The notes under the pieces: generated by a model
The model's input: only the letters and a program-made list of their open reading frames with translations
Databases searched by the model: none
What the model was told of the DNA's origin: nothing
Shown here: positions 38,141 through 46,499 of the stretch, piece after piece
Position numbering within the stretch: position 1 is the stretch's first letter
How the letters are laid out: every line of letters begins with the position of its first letter
Virus record (IMG/VR): IMGVR_UViG_3300022602_003915
Span: 1 to 47,978 of that record
Direction: 5' to 3' (one strand)
DNA length: 47,978 bases
Source of the DNA: a virus
Translations under genes and position numbers: made by a program

Positions 38141-40464
38141 AATACACAGGCCTCACAGGGTTCTTCATCTTTTTCAATTATTGCAGTAGATGCTACAATA
38201 CCCATAGTCTCATTTTGTGTGTTTAACATATTCTTACTACCCATTTTGTTTATGAGGCTATAATACAGAGTTTTTAAACCCCACTTATAGGCCAACATTA
38301 AATTCTTAGCAATTAGTGTACCAGGAACTTTTCCTCCAGCAAAATGCGCAGGATTATAAAAAGTATTAGAACTTAAACTTTGATCAATATATACAGCCAA
38401 TACTGCTGCAGTTTTTAAGTAATTAACACAATCGGTCTGGTCCCACATCAATTGATATCTATTTTTGAGTCGTTTATACTCTGGCACTACTTGAACAAAT
38501 GAACCAGCTTTACTTTCCTTAACACTAATTAACTCCATAGGCATTTCAATACCATTGGTACTATTCAATACCACTGAACTCGATTCTACGGGCGCCACAG
38601 CCATTAATGTAGCATTACGAATACCATGTGTTTTCATTTTGTCGCGTAGTGTTTCCCAATCCAAACTTGGAGTAAAATCTGTCAATTCATCCGCACCTTT
38701 GCTACGCCTTTCCCAAGGAAATATGCCCTTACCATAATAAGTATGTTCGCTACGGGAGCAAGCACCACGCTCTGCTGCTAATTCTACACTAGTTTCAGTT
38801 AGATAGTAGGCTTGATGCTCCATCCAACGCTTGACTTCAGCTAGAGATTCGGGTTCCCCGTATTTTAAATTACGACGTGCATGCCAATAGGCCAAATTAG
38901 TAATGCCCACGCCTAGCGGCTCAAAATCTTGATTAGCCAAAAGGCTCTGTACGCTTAAAAAGTCCTGATAATTCAATAGGTTACTTAAACTACGTACTAG
39001 GACACGACAGGATTTACGCATCTGTTGTGGATTTGTAAAAGCTCCCCAATTAATACTACCCAACGTACATAATGCTATACGACCGGTATCGTCTTCGATT
39101 CTTTGAAATGGACGAGTTGGAAGTAAAATTTCCATACACAAATTCGATTGATAGATAGGATCTAGTTTGGTATCAAAGGGCCCTTGATTAATAACATTAT
39201 CAATATTAACCAAATAGATACGACCAGTATCTGTGCGTTCCTTTAATATTCCATTTTTAAAAATTTCTTCTGCAGATATAACCTTCTTTTTAATTCCCTG
39301 TGTCTTTTCATATTTAACATATAACTTTTCAAATTCTGCACTATCACGATAATAGGCTTCGTAGAGATCTTTTACCTCATGTGGATCAAATAGAGTAATG
39401 TTTTCTCCATTCTTATAACGACGCCAGAACATAGCATTAACTACTACGCTGTAATCCATTTGACGCACACGGGTTTCTTCTGTACCTTGATTATTCTTTA
39501 ATACAATTAGGTCTTCAAATTGATAATGCCAAATAGGAAATGTCACTGTACATGATGCATTACGAATTCCGCCTTGGCTGCAACTACGCAGATCGGCAAA
39601 CCATTTCTTTAAAAATGGAATTAATCCTGTATGCTTAATTTCTCCATTACGAATAGGAGCGCCTAATGGTCGTATACGACCGATCTCCAATCCGATTCCT
39701 GCTCGTTTACTAGCATATTTGGCCATCATTTCGCCTGAGGCAAAAATACTGTCTAATGTATCATCCGAGCTAATAAGTACACAGCTACTAAACTGCTTAG
39801 TAGTGGTCCCAAGGCCCGCAAGAACAGGAGTAGCCAAAGTAAAATGTCCTTCCGACGCACATTCATAATACTCCTTTACTAGTTTAAGTCTAGTATCTTT
39901 GGTTTCAGAATGAAAAGCCGTTGCAGCAGCAACAGCATATCTTACCTGTGGTGTTTCATAAATTTGACCAGTAGCACGATTTTGTACCAAATATTTTTCT
40001 GCTAACTGAGCAATAGCAGCATAGGTATACTCCTCATCCTTACTGTGATCAATAAACAAATCAATAATATCCCATTCGGCTTCGGTATACCATTCTAAAA
40101 GATCCTTGGTATACATTCCAGCATCGATATTCTTTTTTATAATTTCAAAAAGTCTAGGAGGATCGTAACTACCATAAACTTCTTTTCGAAGCATACTAAC
40201 ACGTTGACGACCAGCCACATATTGATAATTAACATTATTAATTTCAGGATTTTCATTTTCATCAATCAAGTCAACCATAGCTTTGAGTAATAACTCATCA
40301 ATGGTCTGTGTGGTCATACCATCATGAATTTCTATTTGAGCTTTGATCTCAATCATTGATGGACTTACTCCATCAATATCTTTACACGAGTGTGCTACCT
40401 GTCTTTGAATTTTAGAAATATCGATGGGAACTCTCTCACCATCTCGTTTTACAACTGTAATCAT
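38137..40464 (-). CDS. nrdA: ribonucleotide reductase class Ia large subunit
   Basis: 775 residues (E. coli 761). An ATP-cone starts the protein (ITVVKRDGERVPIDISKI). Active-site residues: C228 and C466 as the redox pair, N441, C443 and E445 (NLCMEI) in the barrel, and a C-terminal EPCEACVL with the shuttle Cys pair. It reduces NDPs to dNDPs with NrdB. Together with the glutaredoxin it forms the usual T4-like nucleotide supply module. Confidence 0.97.
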   Translation of the reverse strand: MITVVKRDGERVPIDISKIQRQVAHSCKDIDGVSPSMIEIKAQIEIHDGMTTQTIDELLLKAMVDLIDENENPEINNVNYQYVAGRQRVSMLRKEVYGSYDPPRLFEIIKKNIDAGMYTKDLLEWYTEAEWDIIDLFIDHSKDEEYTYAAIAQLAEKYLVQNRATGQIYETPQVRYAVAAATAFHSETKDTRLKLVKEYYECASEGHFTLATPVLAGLGTTTKQFSSCVLISSDDTLDSIFASGEMMAKYASKRAGIGLEIGRIRPLGAPIRNGEIKHTGLIPFLKKWFADLRSCSQGGIRNASCTVTFPIWHYQFEDLIVLKNNQGTEETRVRQMDYSVVVNAMFWRRYKNGENITLFDPHEVKDLYEAYYRDSAEFEKLYVKYEKTQGIKKKVISAEEIFKNGILKERTDTGRIYLVNIDNVINQGPFDTKLDPIYQSNLCMEILLPTRPFQRIEDDTGRIALCTLGSINWGAFTNPQQMRKSCRVLVRSLSNLLNYQDFLSVQSLLANQDFEPLGVGITNLAYWHARRNLKYGEPESLAEVKRWMEHQAYYLTETSVELAAERGACSRSEHTYYGKGIFPWERRSKGADELTDFTPSLDWETLRDKMKTHGIRNATLMAVAPVESSSVVLNSTNGIEMPMELISVKESKAGSFVQVVPEYKRLKNRYQLMWDQTDCVNYLKTAAVLAVYIDQSLSSNTFYNPAHFAGGKVPGTLIAKNLMLAYKWGLKTLYYSLINKMGSKNMLNTQNETMGIVASTAIIEKDEEPCEACVL

Positions 40465-40498
40465 TATGGAATCCTATTAAATGTGTTTAGTAAGATAT

Positions 40499-40933
40499 TT
40501 ACCTGGGCGCCTTAAGTTCCACTAGGTTTTCTAATGAAAATGACTTTGGCAATTCTTTTAATAAAACAGGACCATTATCATTATAGTTAATTGCCCATTG
40601 ATTATCAACACAGATTACATTGTAGTTTAATTGTGTTTCTTTGTCAACGTAGGTTTTTAATTCTATAAGAGAATTTCTATATCGATCAGTTAATTTTAAA
40701 GTCCATGCAATCATCAAGGCTTTGGTAAAATCATCGTATTTGTTATGAACAATTATTTCCCAAGGACTAGGCCAACTAAATTGAAAGTAGGGATCTATTT
40801 GATTATTATAAACAATATATGGTGCAGATTTCCAAAAATCAAAAACATCTTTTAAAGGATTTTCAGATTTATCCAAATTAGCTCGATGTTCGGCCCAAGA
40901 TGACAATCTATCATCAGTATTTTTTTCAAACAT
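40499..40933 (-). CDS. conserved-type phage protein downstream of the tail fibre
   Basis: 144 residues: RLSSWAEHRANLDKSENP, FDFWKSAPYIVYNNQIDPYF, SWPSPWEIIVHNKYDDFTKA, then INYNDNGPVLLKELPKSF. The W-P-S-P-W-E-I-I and Y-D-D-F-T-K-A blocks are a pattern I recall from many marine T4-like phages next to tail genes. Possibly a tail chaperone or completion protein. It shares a TAATG junction with the tail fibre gene. Confidence 0.6.
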   Translation of the reverse strand: MFEKNTDDRLSSWAEHRANLDKSENPLKDVFDFWKSAPYIVYNNQIDPYFQFSWPSPWEIIVHNKYDDFTKALMIAWTLKLTDRYRNSLIELKTYVDKETQLNYNVICVDNQWAINYNDNGPVLLKELPKSFSLENLVELKAPR

Positions 40934-43701
40934 TATAAGTTTAATATATTGATTTGATAATCTACATAGTATGTAAGTGAATCATAATTAGTGCATTGCA
41001 GTTGAATATAATTATTTGTGGCCGTACTTACTTGAAATACCGGATGTTTATCTATTCCATTTTTATCGTTTGTGGCATCTAACCATAAGTTTGTATAAGA
41101 ATAATTATAATAATCACTGACAGAACCAAATGTATTGAAATTTCTAATCATTGTTACTGTACTAGACGATGCCGGTAAGATAGATGGCAATGTATAGGGA
41201 TTAAAAATTATAAAATTATTCGGTGCTTCAACAATGGTACTAGTAGTAGTAGCATTTAATCCTTGCCATCCATACCGAGTATTTGTCCATAATTGATAAA
41301 CTGCATTAGGTGCATTCGAAGCGGCAACATTATAAGAATCTCCAAGATTGGGAGCAATTGGAGATGTGCCTGTTATTAGAAATTGATCATTGCCGACTGA
41401 TAATATTTCGCCAACCAAATATCCTGTTCCAGGATTAACTATACTAATATTACCTGAAAGATCAATTCCTATTATTGCGGTATTATTTCCGCCAGTTAAT
41501 TGTATTAATTGTTGACCTAATAAATCTGTGATAGTTGTAAGTGTAGTAAGAGCAGTTATACCACCTGCTGACATCAAATAAGTGGCTGTCGATGTTGCAG
41601 TAATTGCCGACCCGATATAATTAATATCAACAAATGTTCCATATGGTGTGCCATTATAATATAATATATCGTTTACTTGTGGTGTTAATGTATAAGGTGT
41701 ATAAGGTATATTAACAAATTGTGATCCGGTATATGTCCAAACATTATTAAATGGTGACCACACAGATAACACTGTTCCTGCAGGAACATTGACTAATTCA
41801 TTAATTTCAATTTCATTAGCTGAAAGTTGAACTACTGATCCTAATTCATAATTATTTGAAGATTGTATTATTATATCTCCAACAGTTATTCCAGAAGTAT
41901 TTGCGTATAAAACAGCAGAATTAGAAGATGCAGATATGGTAGTAATCGAATTAATCAAATCTGCCAAAATATATGAATCTCCTATAGCCGGAGTGTTATC
42001 TAATGACAATAGCCAAGAAGAGGTATTGGTTAATGTGAATAACGAACTGGATTTAATGTTGTATAAAGTTAATACTGTTCCAGTAATTAAGGTCGATTCA
42101 ATCGTTAAAGTTCCTACAAAATTGTTTGCTTCTGATGCAATGTTTATAGTTAAATTACCTGTTCTAGAATAATTATTATTGCTATCATATAACGTATAAG
42201 GTACATTAATCAATTGATTTCCATCGGGTACATATAATAAATCTAAATTGCTAGTTACACCATCTGTGTTGTTTAATATATTAATAGAAGCAGTATATAC
42301 ACCACCATTTTCTATTGTAGTTTTTCCTTCAACTAATGAATTATAATAGAAAGCATTGACAGTGCTAGTTCCAATGGAATAAGCATAATTTCTTCTACTG
42401 AATTCATCGTCTTGTGATCGACATCCTTCACCATAAAAAGAGATTATAGCAGATATATTAGATGAAGTGGTAACAGTTCCATCATTTACATATAACCCAT
42501 TATTACCTACTTGATAAAATATATTTTTCTGACTGATATGATTGGCACGATTTGTACTGGTACCAACAAAAATAGCTTGTTTCACAATATTTTTAAATCT
42601 ATTTCTTGTTATAATACCATTACTAGGAGCAGAACCTGACGCATCGGTTGGATCTGCTCCAAAATTAATACCCTGTTGCAAATTTTCAAAAATGTTATTA
42701 TCGATTTTAATATCAACGATTGTTCCAGTCCCTGCAACGCCGACCCCGATATTGGTAAACTCGCAGTTTTCGATTGTAATATTTTTACATTGTTCATTCG
42801 GTAATTGATAATCTGCACCTCTCATATAAATGGCTGTGCCGAAAGATGTTATAATATCTGTTAATGTATTATGTGAATTTAAAATTTGAGAATTAAATTT
42901 GATATTTTTCAGAGATACATCCGTTGCTAAATCTATTTCCACTAGAGGGTGTTTTATATTAGAACTTGTAGTATATGACAGTGTCATATTTTCTAAATTA
43001 ATATATCGAGGTTTGCCCGAAGTCAATACCATATTATTGAAAGTATTACCTATAGCATCAACAGTTTGAAACATACTAGTAGCAGTATTAGCTAATAATA
43101 ATGTTGTTAAATCGGCACCTTCTCCTATCAATGTAGTATATGGAGGAAGAAAAAACCCTGCCCCATCACCATTGGCCAATGCCGACGGTGATACTGTATA
43201 AACACCTGCTGGAATTTTTAATTGACGTCTAGTATCAGGACCGACAGGATTATTGAATAGATCTTGAATGGCATTATTTAAAACAGTGGTTATATCTGTG
43301 CCGGTAGATCCTACGAGAATCGAACTTGGAATTCTAGGGTCACCAAAATAATCTACAAGACTAACAGTAGTATCTAATTTAGCAGCAATCGTAGTTGTAG
43401 AAACATATTGTAAAGCAGTATCCCCATCCCTATATCGATAACTGCTGGTGGTAGCTACTATATTTGAACCATATAATGCAGCACTAAACAGATTTTCGAG
43501 GTTTGCGTAATCATTTTCAGTAAGTATTCTAGTATTGCCGATTTCGGGCGCATAATCTGGAGGACCTATCACTCCATTACCTATATAAAGTGTTTGGGCA
43601 TCAGTCGCCCATCCAAATTCACCTGCGTCTAATTGAGGAATACCTGTAGTATTTCCTAAACCTCGTCTAACTGCAATTTTTGCGATCTCAACTACGGCCA
43701 T
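40933..43701 (-). CDS. tail fibre / tailspike with Mtd-type N-terminus and beta-helix
   Basis: 922 residues. N-terminal domain about 6-50 (AVRRGLGNTTGIPQLDAGEF, GWATDAQTLYIGNG) matches the particle-attachment domain seen in Mtd and other phage tail proteins. Residues about 120-480 form a pectate-lyase-like right-handed beta-helix (LKIPAGVYTVSP, then repeated N-I-T-I-E-N-x-E-F and N-N-I-F-x-N turns). The C-terminal 450 residues are Thr/Asn-rich beta repeats (GDSYILADLINSITT, GDSYNVAASNAP). It should bind and perhaps cut host surface glycan. GATAAATA late-like octamer at 43722-43729. Confidence 0.85.
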   Translation of the reverse strand: MAVVEIAKIAVRRGLGNTTGIPQLDAGEFGWATDAQTLYIGNGVIGPPDYAPEIGNTRILTENDYANLENLFSAALYGSNIVATTSSYRYRDGDTALQYVSTTTIAAKLDTTVSLVDYFGDPRIPSSILVGSTGTDITTVLNNAIQDLFNNPVGPDTRRQLKIPAGVYTVSPSALANGDGAGFFLPPYTTLIGEGADLTTLLLANTATSMFQTVDAIGNTFNNMVLTSGKPRYINLENMTLSYTTSSNIKHPLVEIDLATDVSLKNIKFNSQILNSHNTLTDIITSFGTAIYMRGADYQLPNEQCKNITIENCEFTNIGVGVAGTGTIVDIKIDNNIFENLQQGINFGADPTDASGSAPSNGIITRNRFKNIVKQAIFVGTSTNRANHISQKNIFYQVGNNGLYVNDGTVTTSSNISAIISFYGEGCRSQDDEFSRRNYAYSIGTSTVNAFYYNSLVEGKTTIENGGVYTASINILNNTDGVTSNLDLLYVPDGNQLINVPYTLYDSNNNYSRTGNLTINIASEANNFVGTLTIESTLITGTVLTLYNIKSSSLFTLTNTSSWLLSLDNTPAIGDSYILADLINSITTISASSNSAVLYANTSGITVGDIIIQSSNNYELGSVVQLSANEIEINELVNVPAGTVLSVWSPFNNVWTYTGSQFVNIPYTPYTLTPQVNDILYYNGTPYGTFVDINYIGSAITATSTATYLMSAGGITALTTLTTITDLLGQQLIQLTGGNNTAIIGIDLSGNISIVNPGTGYLVGEILSVGNDQFLITGTSPIAPNLGDSYNVAASNAPNAVYQLWTNTRYGWQGLNATTTSTIVEAPNNFIIFNPYTLPSILPASSSTVTMIRNFNTFGSVSDYYNYSYTNLWLDATNDKNGIDKHPVFQVSTATNNYIQLQCTNYDSLTYYVDYQINILNL

Positions 43702-43721
43702 TTAAATGTCTCCTGATACTC

Positions 43722-43729
43722 TATTTATC
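43722..43729 (-). promoter_or_regulatory. late-promoter-like octamer (GATAAATA)
   Basis: One mismatch to TATAAATA, 20 bases before the tail-fibre ATG. Confidence 0.45.
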
Positions 43730-43754
43730 AGGTAAGAAGTTGTTTTAGATCGAG

Positions 43755-43821
43755 CATAAATAAGTGTAGTTCGCGGAATTGGCGTTCCCAACTACTCTAT
43801 AACTGATTAGGAGTTACAGCA
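43755..43821 (+). promoter_or_regulatory. endonuclease leader, copy 1 (late promoter + hairpin)
   Basis: CATAAATA (43755-43762) then a hairpin: outer stem GTAGTT (43766-71) with AACTAC (43790-95) and inner stem GGAA (43775-78) with TTCC (43785-88), then TAGGAG before the ATG. The copy at 45473 has the same outer stem and a changed but still pairing inner stem. Confidence 0.7.
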
Positions 43822-44730
43822 ATGATATTTATTGACAACAAATACACCTGTTGGTATTATAACATTATAAATCGTGCTAAAACACGAGAAATTACTGGAT
43901 ATACAGAAAAACACCACATTATACCTAAATCTTGCGGCGGTAACAATTCTAAAAATAACTTAGTGGTGTTAACTGCTAGAGAACATTTTATATGTCATTT
44001 GTTATTAGTTAAAATGGTAAAAGGCAATTTTCTTTATAAAATGGCATACGCATTGAATCGAATGTTGACCACTAACATTGATAATCAGAATCGATATATA
44101 CCTACTTCTAGAAAATTTGAAAAGATTAGATTACAAATATCAAATACTTTAAAAGGACATCCTTCTCCAATGAAGGGTAGGACTCATAGTGAAGAAACTA
44201 AAAAGAAGATATCCGAAATTCACAAAGGAAAACCATCAGCTCTAAAAGGAAAACCAAAATCAGAAGAAACTAAAAAGAAAATGTCTGAGGCTAGAAAAGG
44301 ATATAAAATGCCAGACAGCACCAGAAAAAAATTATCTAAATTTAATAAAGGAAAATCCTATTCGGAAGAATATAAGAAAAAGATGTCTGAAAGAAATAAA
44401 GGTAATGGAGCTGGAAGAAAATTATCAGATGAAACCAAGAAAAAGATTTCAAATATTCACAAAGGTAAAACAATATCGGAAGAGCATAAAGAAAAAATAA
44501 GACAATATAATTTAAAAAGAGTATTTACTTTAGAAGAAAAATCATTAATTGCAGAAAAAATTTCAAAAGCTCATAAAGGTAAAATTATATCCGAAGAGGC
44601 TAAACAAAAAAGAAGATTAACATTATTAAATAAACCAATTATAAAATGTCCTTATTGTACATGTGAAGCCAAAGATAGTGCATCGTTAAGAAAATGGCAT
44701 TTTGAAAATTGTAGGTTTAAAATTATTTAA
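43822..44730 (+). CDS. HNH homing endonuclease with NUMOD3 repeats and zinc finger
   Basis: 302 residues. HNH core: EKHHIIPKSCGGNNSKNNLV, then LTAREHFICH at about 40-70. From about 115 to 265 at least six NUMOD3 DNA-binding repeats follow (GRTHSEETKKKISEIHKGK type). The end has C-P-Y-C...W-H-F-E-N-C, matching the finger at the end of the 1863-2507 protein, so the two are related. It uses the structured late leader at 43755. It sits on the opposite strand to all neighbours and overlaps the convergent nuclease gene by eight bases. Confidence 0.92.
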   Translation: MIFIDNKYTCWYYNIINRAKTREITGYTEKHHIIPKSCGGNNSKNNLVVLTAREHFICHLLLVKMVKGNFLYKMAYALNRMLTTNIDNQNRYIPTSRKFEKIRLQISNTLKGHPSPMKGRTHSEETKKKISEIHKGKPSALKGKPKSEETKKKMSEARKGYKMPDSTRKKLSKFNKGKSYSEEYKKKMSERNKGNGAGRKLSDETKKKISNIHKGKTISEEHKEKIRQYNLKRVFTLEEKSLIAEKISKAHKGKIISEEAKQKRRLTLLNKPIIKCPYCTCEAKDSASLRKWHFENCRFKII

Positions 44731-45430
44731 TTTTGTAATATTGTTCTAATTTATCCAACCATTTATCTTGCCACTTGTTAAAATCTTCTGGCCATAAATC
44801 AAATTGTTGATATTGCAGGTCTCTTGTACACATAAAAATGTGCCCTTCGCGTATATCGGTCCCGTAAACTTGATTATGTGCCATTATATAAGCTACCAAT
44901 TGTATTCGATAATCATCTACATAAGATTCTTTCTTCAATCGATTCGACTGCTTGTAATCCATAGCAGCAGGGTTTTTATTATAAACACCGATTAGGTCAG
45001 TTGTTCCGGAATAAAGAGATTTATAATAAAGTGATTGTTCCATAGCCCAAACTTCATTGACATTACTCAATCCATGAGCAATGATAACATCAGCCATTTT
45101 ATTGGCCTGCACGTGAACAGGATTATTACCGGGTTGCCTCTGTTCTCCAATTAGAAATCTTTCTAGGTTAGAGTGCATGGCTGTTCCAACTGAAGCAGCT
45201 TCTGTAGTAATTTGTTGTGCTTTTTCATGTCCTACACGCTTTTTCCATTCATTAAGTGCTGTCATATCTTTAGTCGCACTTAGAATAGTAGTTACACTTG
45301 GTAAACGTTCTCCATCTGGGGTTAGATAAACACGCTTGCGTGTTACAGGATCATTTATTTGTTGGCAGGGTTTATATTGGAATTTTTCCACAAAAGGAGG
45401 AGGTTGTATTGTTGTTATTATTTGGTCCAT
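44723..45430 (-). CDS. RecB/Cas4-like PD-(D/E)XK nuclease
   Basis: 235 residues. Motifs: VGTAMHSNLERF with H86, E131 (AMEQSLYY), D145 (SGTTDLIG), D158-x-K160 (MDYKQSN) and the QLVAYIMAHN helix with its Gln/Tyr pair. This is a single-domain exonuclease of the RecB family common in T4-like phages, probably for recombination or host DNA breakdown. A perfect sigma70 promoter (45436-45464) marks it as early. Two homing endonuclease genes flank it on the opposite strand. Confidence 0.85.
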   Translation of the reverse strand: MDQIITTIQPPPFVEKFQYKPCQQINDPVTRKRVYLTPDGERLPSVTTILSATKDMTALNEWKKRVGHEKAQQITTEAASVGTAMHSNLERFLIGEQRQPGNNPVHVQANKMADVIIAHGLSNVNEVWAMEQSLYYKSLYSGTTDLIGVYNKNPAAMDYKQSNRLKKESYVDDYRIQLVAYIMAHNQVYGTDIREGHIFMCTRDLQYQQFDLWPEDFNKWQDKWLDKLEQYYKIK

Positions 45431-45435
45431 ACAAC

Positions 45436-45464
45436 ATTATACTACAGATTTTGGATTATGTCAA
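45436..45464 (-). promoter_or_regulatory. sigma70 promoter (perfect consensus)
   Basis: TTGACA (45459-45464), 17-bp spacer, TATAAT (45436-45441), just upstream of the PD-(D/E)XK nuclease start at 45430. Confidence 0.75.
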
Positions 45465-45472
45465 GTTTATTA

Positions 45473-45540
45473 TATAAATAAGTGTAGTTCGCGATACTGA
45501 TAATATCCAACTACTCTAACGCTTTTAAGGAGCATCAGCA
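45473..45540 (+). promoter_or_regulatory. endonuclease leader, copy 2 (late promoter + hairpin)
   Basis: Exact TATAAATA (45473-45480), outer stem GTAGTT (45484-89) with AACTAC (45509-14), inner stem GATA (45493-96) with TATC (45504-07), then AAGGAG. Two inner base pairs differ from copy 1 by compensatory changes. Confidence 0.75.
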
Positions 45541-46161
45541 ATGACTATTTACACACTCTATGTCAAGACGCACAATAAGACCGGATTAAAATATCTCGGA
45601 ACAACTACAGCAAAAGACCCTCATAAATATCAAGGATCAGGTGTTGATTGGAAGTTACATATTAAAGAACACGGTTACGACTGTACTACCGAAGTTATAC
45701 GAGAATGCCAAACTAAAGATGAAAGAAATCAATGGGGATTACATTATAGTATTCTTTGGGATGTAGTTAAGAATAACGATTGGGCAAATAAAATACCCGA
45801 GACCGGAGCAGGTGGTTGGGGGATTAGGACTCCGGAGACCACAGCTAAGATAACTGAATCAAAGAGAAAAAATGGAACATTAAAGCAAACTACCGAATCG
45901 TTAGCTAAGATGGTAGAAGCAAGAAAACTAAATGGAACATTTAAGCGAACTCAAGAATCTATAGATAAACAGCAACAATCAAGAATCAAAAATGGATGTA
46001 CTAAACGAACCCCCGAGTCTATTGCTAAAGGGTTGGAAACAAAGAAAAAGAAAGGTACTCTTAGAGCCGGGTGTTCACCTGAGGCTATTGCTAAACAACT
46101 AGAAACAAAAAGAAAGATTAGACTTAAAAAAGAAGAACTACTGAAAAGTAATAATAATTAA
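45541..46161 (+). CDS. GIY-YIG homing endonuclease
   Basis: 206 residues. Start MTIYTLYVKTH, GLKYLGTTTAKDPHKYQGSG is the GIY-YIG core in its T4 Seg-like variant (L-Y-V ... Y-L-G), followed by E53-type region KEHGYDCTTEVIRE. Then come at least three NUMOD-like repeats (RTPESIAKGLETKKKKGT type). It shares its leader with the HNH enzyme at 43822 although the nucleases are unrelated, so the leader seems to be mobile or selected. Its stop overlaps the convergent 46158-46499 gene by four bases. Confidence 0.88.
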   Translation: MTIYTLYVKTHNKTGLKYLGTTTAKDPHKYQGSGVDWKLHIKEHGYDCTTEVIRECQTKDERNQWGLHYSILWDVVKNNDWANKIPETGAGGWGIRTPETTAKITESKRKNGTLKQTTESLAKMVEARKLNGTFKRTQESIDKQQQSRIKNGCTKRTPESIAKGLETKKKKGTLRAGCSPEAIAKQLETKRKIRLKKEELLKSNNN

Positions 46162-46499
46162 AATTCTTTTGATACGACCGAATGTGCCATTTGATCAACA
46201 CTAGGACCACTGGATGCCTGCGACTGTTGTTGATCTCTAGGATCTGTAATTTCTGTATTTAAAATAAGAGTACCATCACTCATAACGTCTTTAATAACGG
46301 CGCCATTGGGATCAATATTATTTTTTAATGCTATCAATCCATCGGGTGTAGCAATACCCAATCCAAAAGGTCTTAATATGTTCAATACTGCAGGAAATGG
46401 GATTCCAGCAGATTGTTCATGTCCTGGCTTGTCGGACAGGCCTTTTAATACGGCCAGTACCTCTCTAGCAGATCCTTGATCTACTTCAAACAATTTCAT
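46158..46499 (-). CDS. head-region protein with possible capsid-targeting start
   Basis: 113 residues. It begins MKLFEVDQGS, with L-F-E near the start as in the two other candidate capsid-targeted proteins. The core VLNILRPFGLGIATPDGLIALKN, NIDPNGAVIKDVMSDGTLIL is compact alpha/beta; a Gln/Ser-rich tail follows. It overlaps the scaffold-like gene by four bases. Probably a head core or internal protein of the T4 type; no close known homologue. Confidence 0.6.
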   Translation of the reverse strand: MKLFEVDQGSAREVLAVLKGLSDKPGHEQSAGIPFPAVLNILRPFGLGIATPDGLIALKNNIDPNGAVIKDVMSDGTLILNTEITDPRDQQQSQASSGPSVDQMAHSVVSKEF

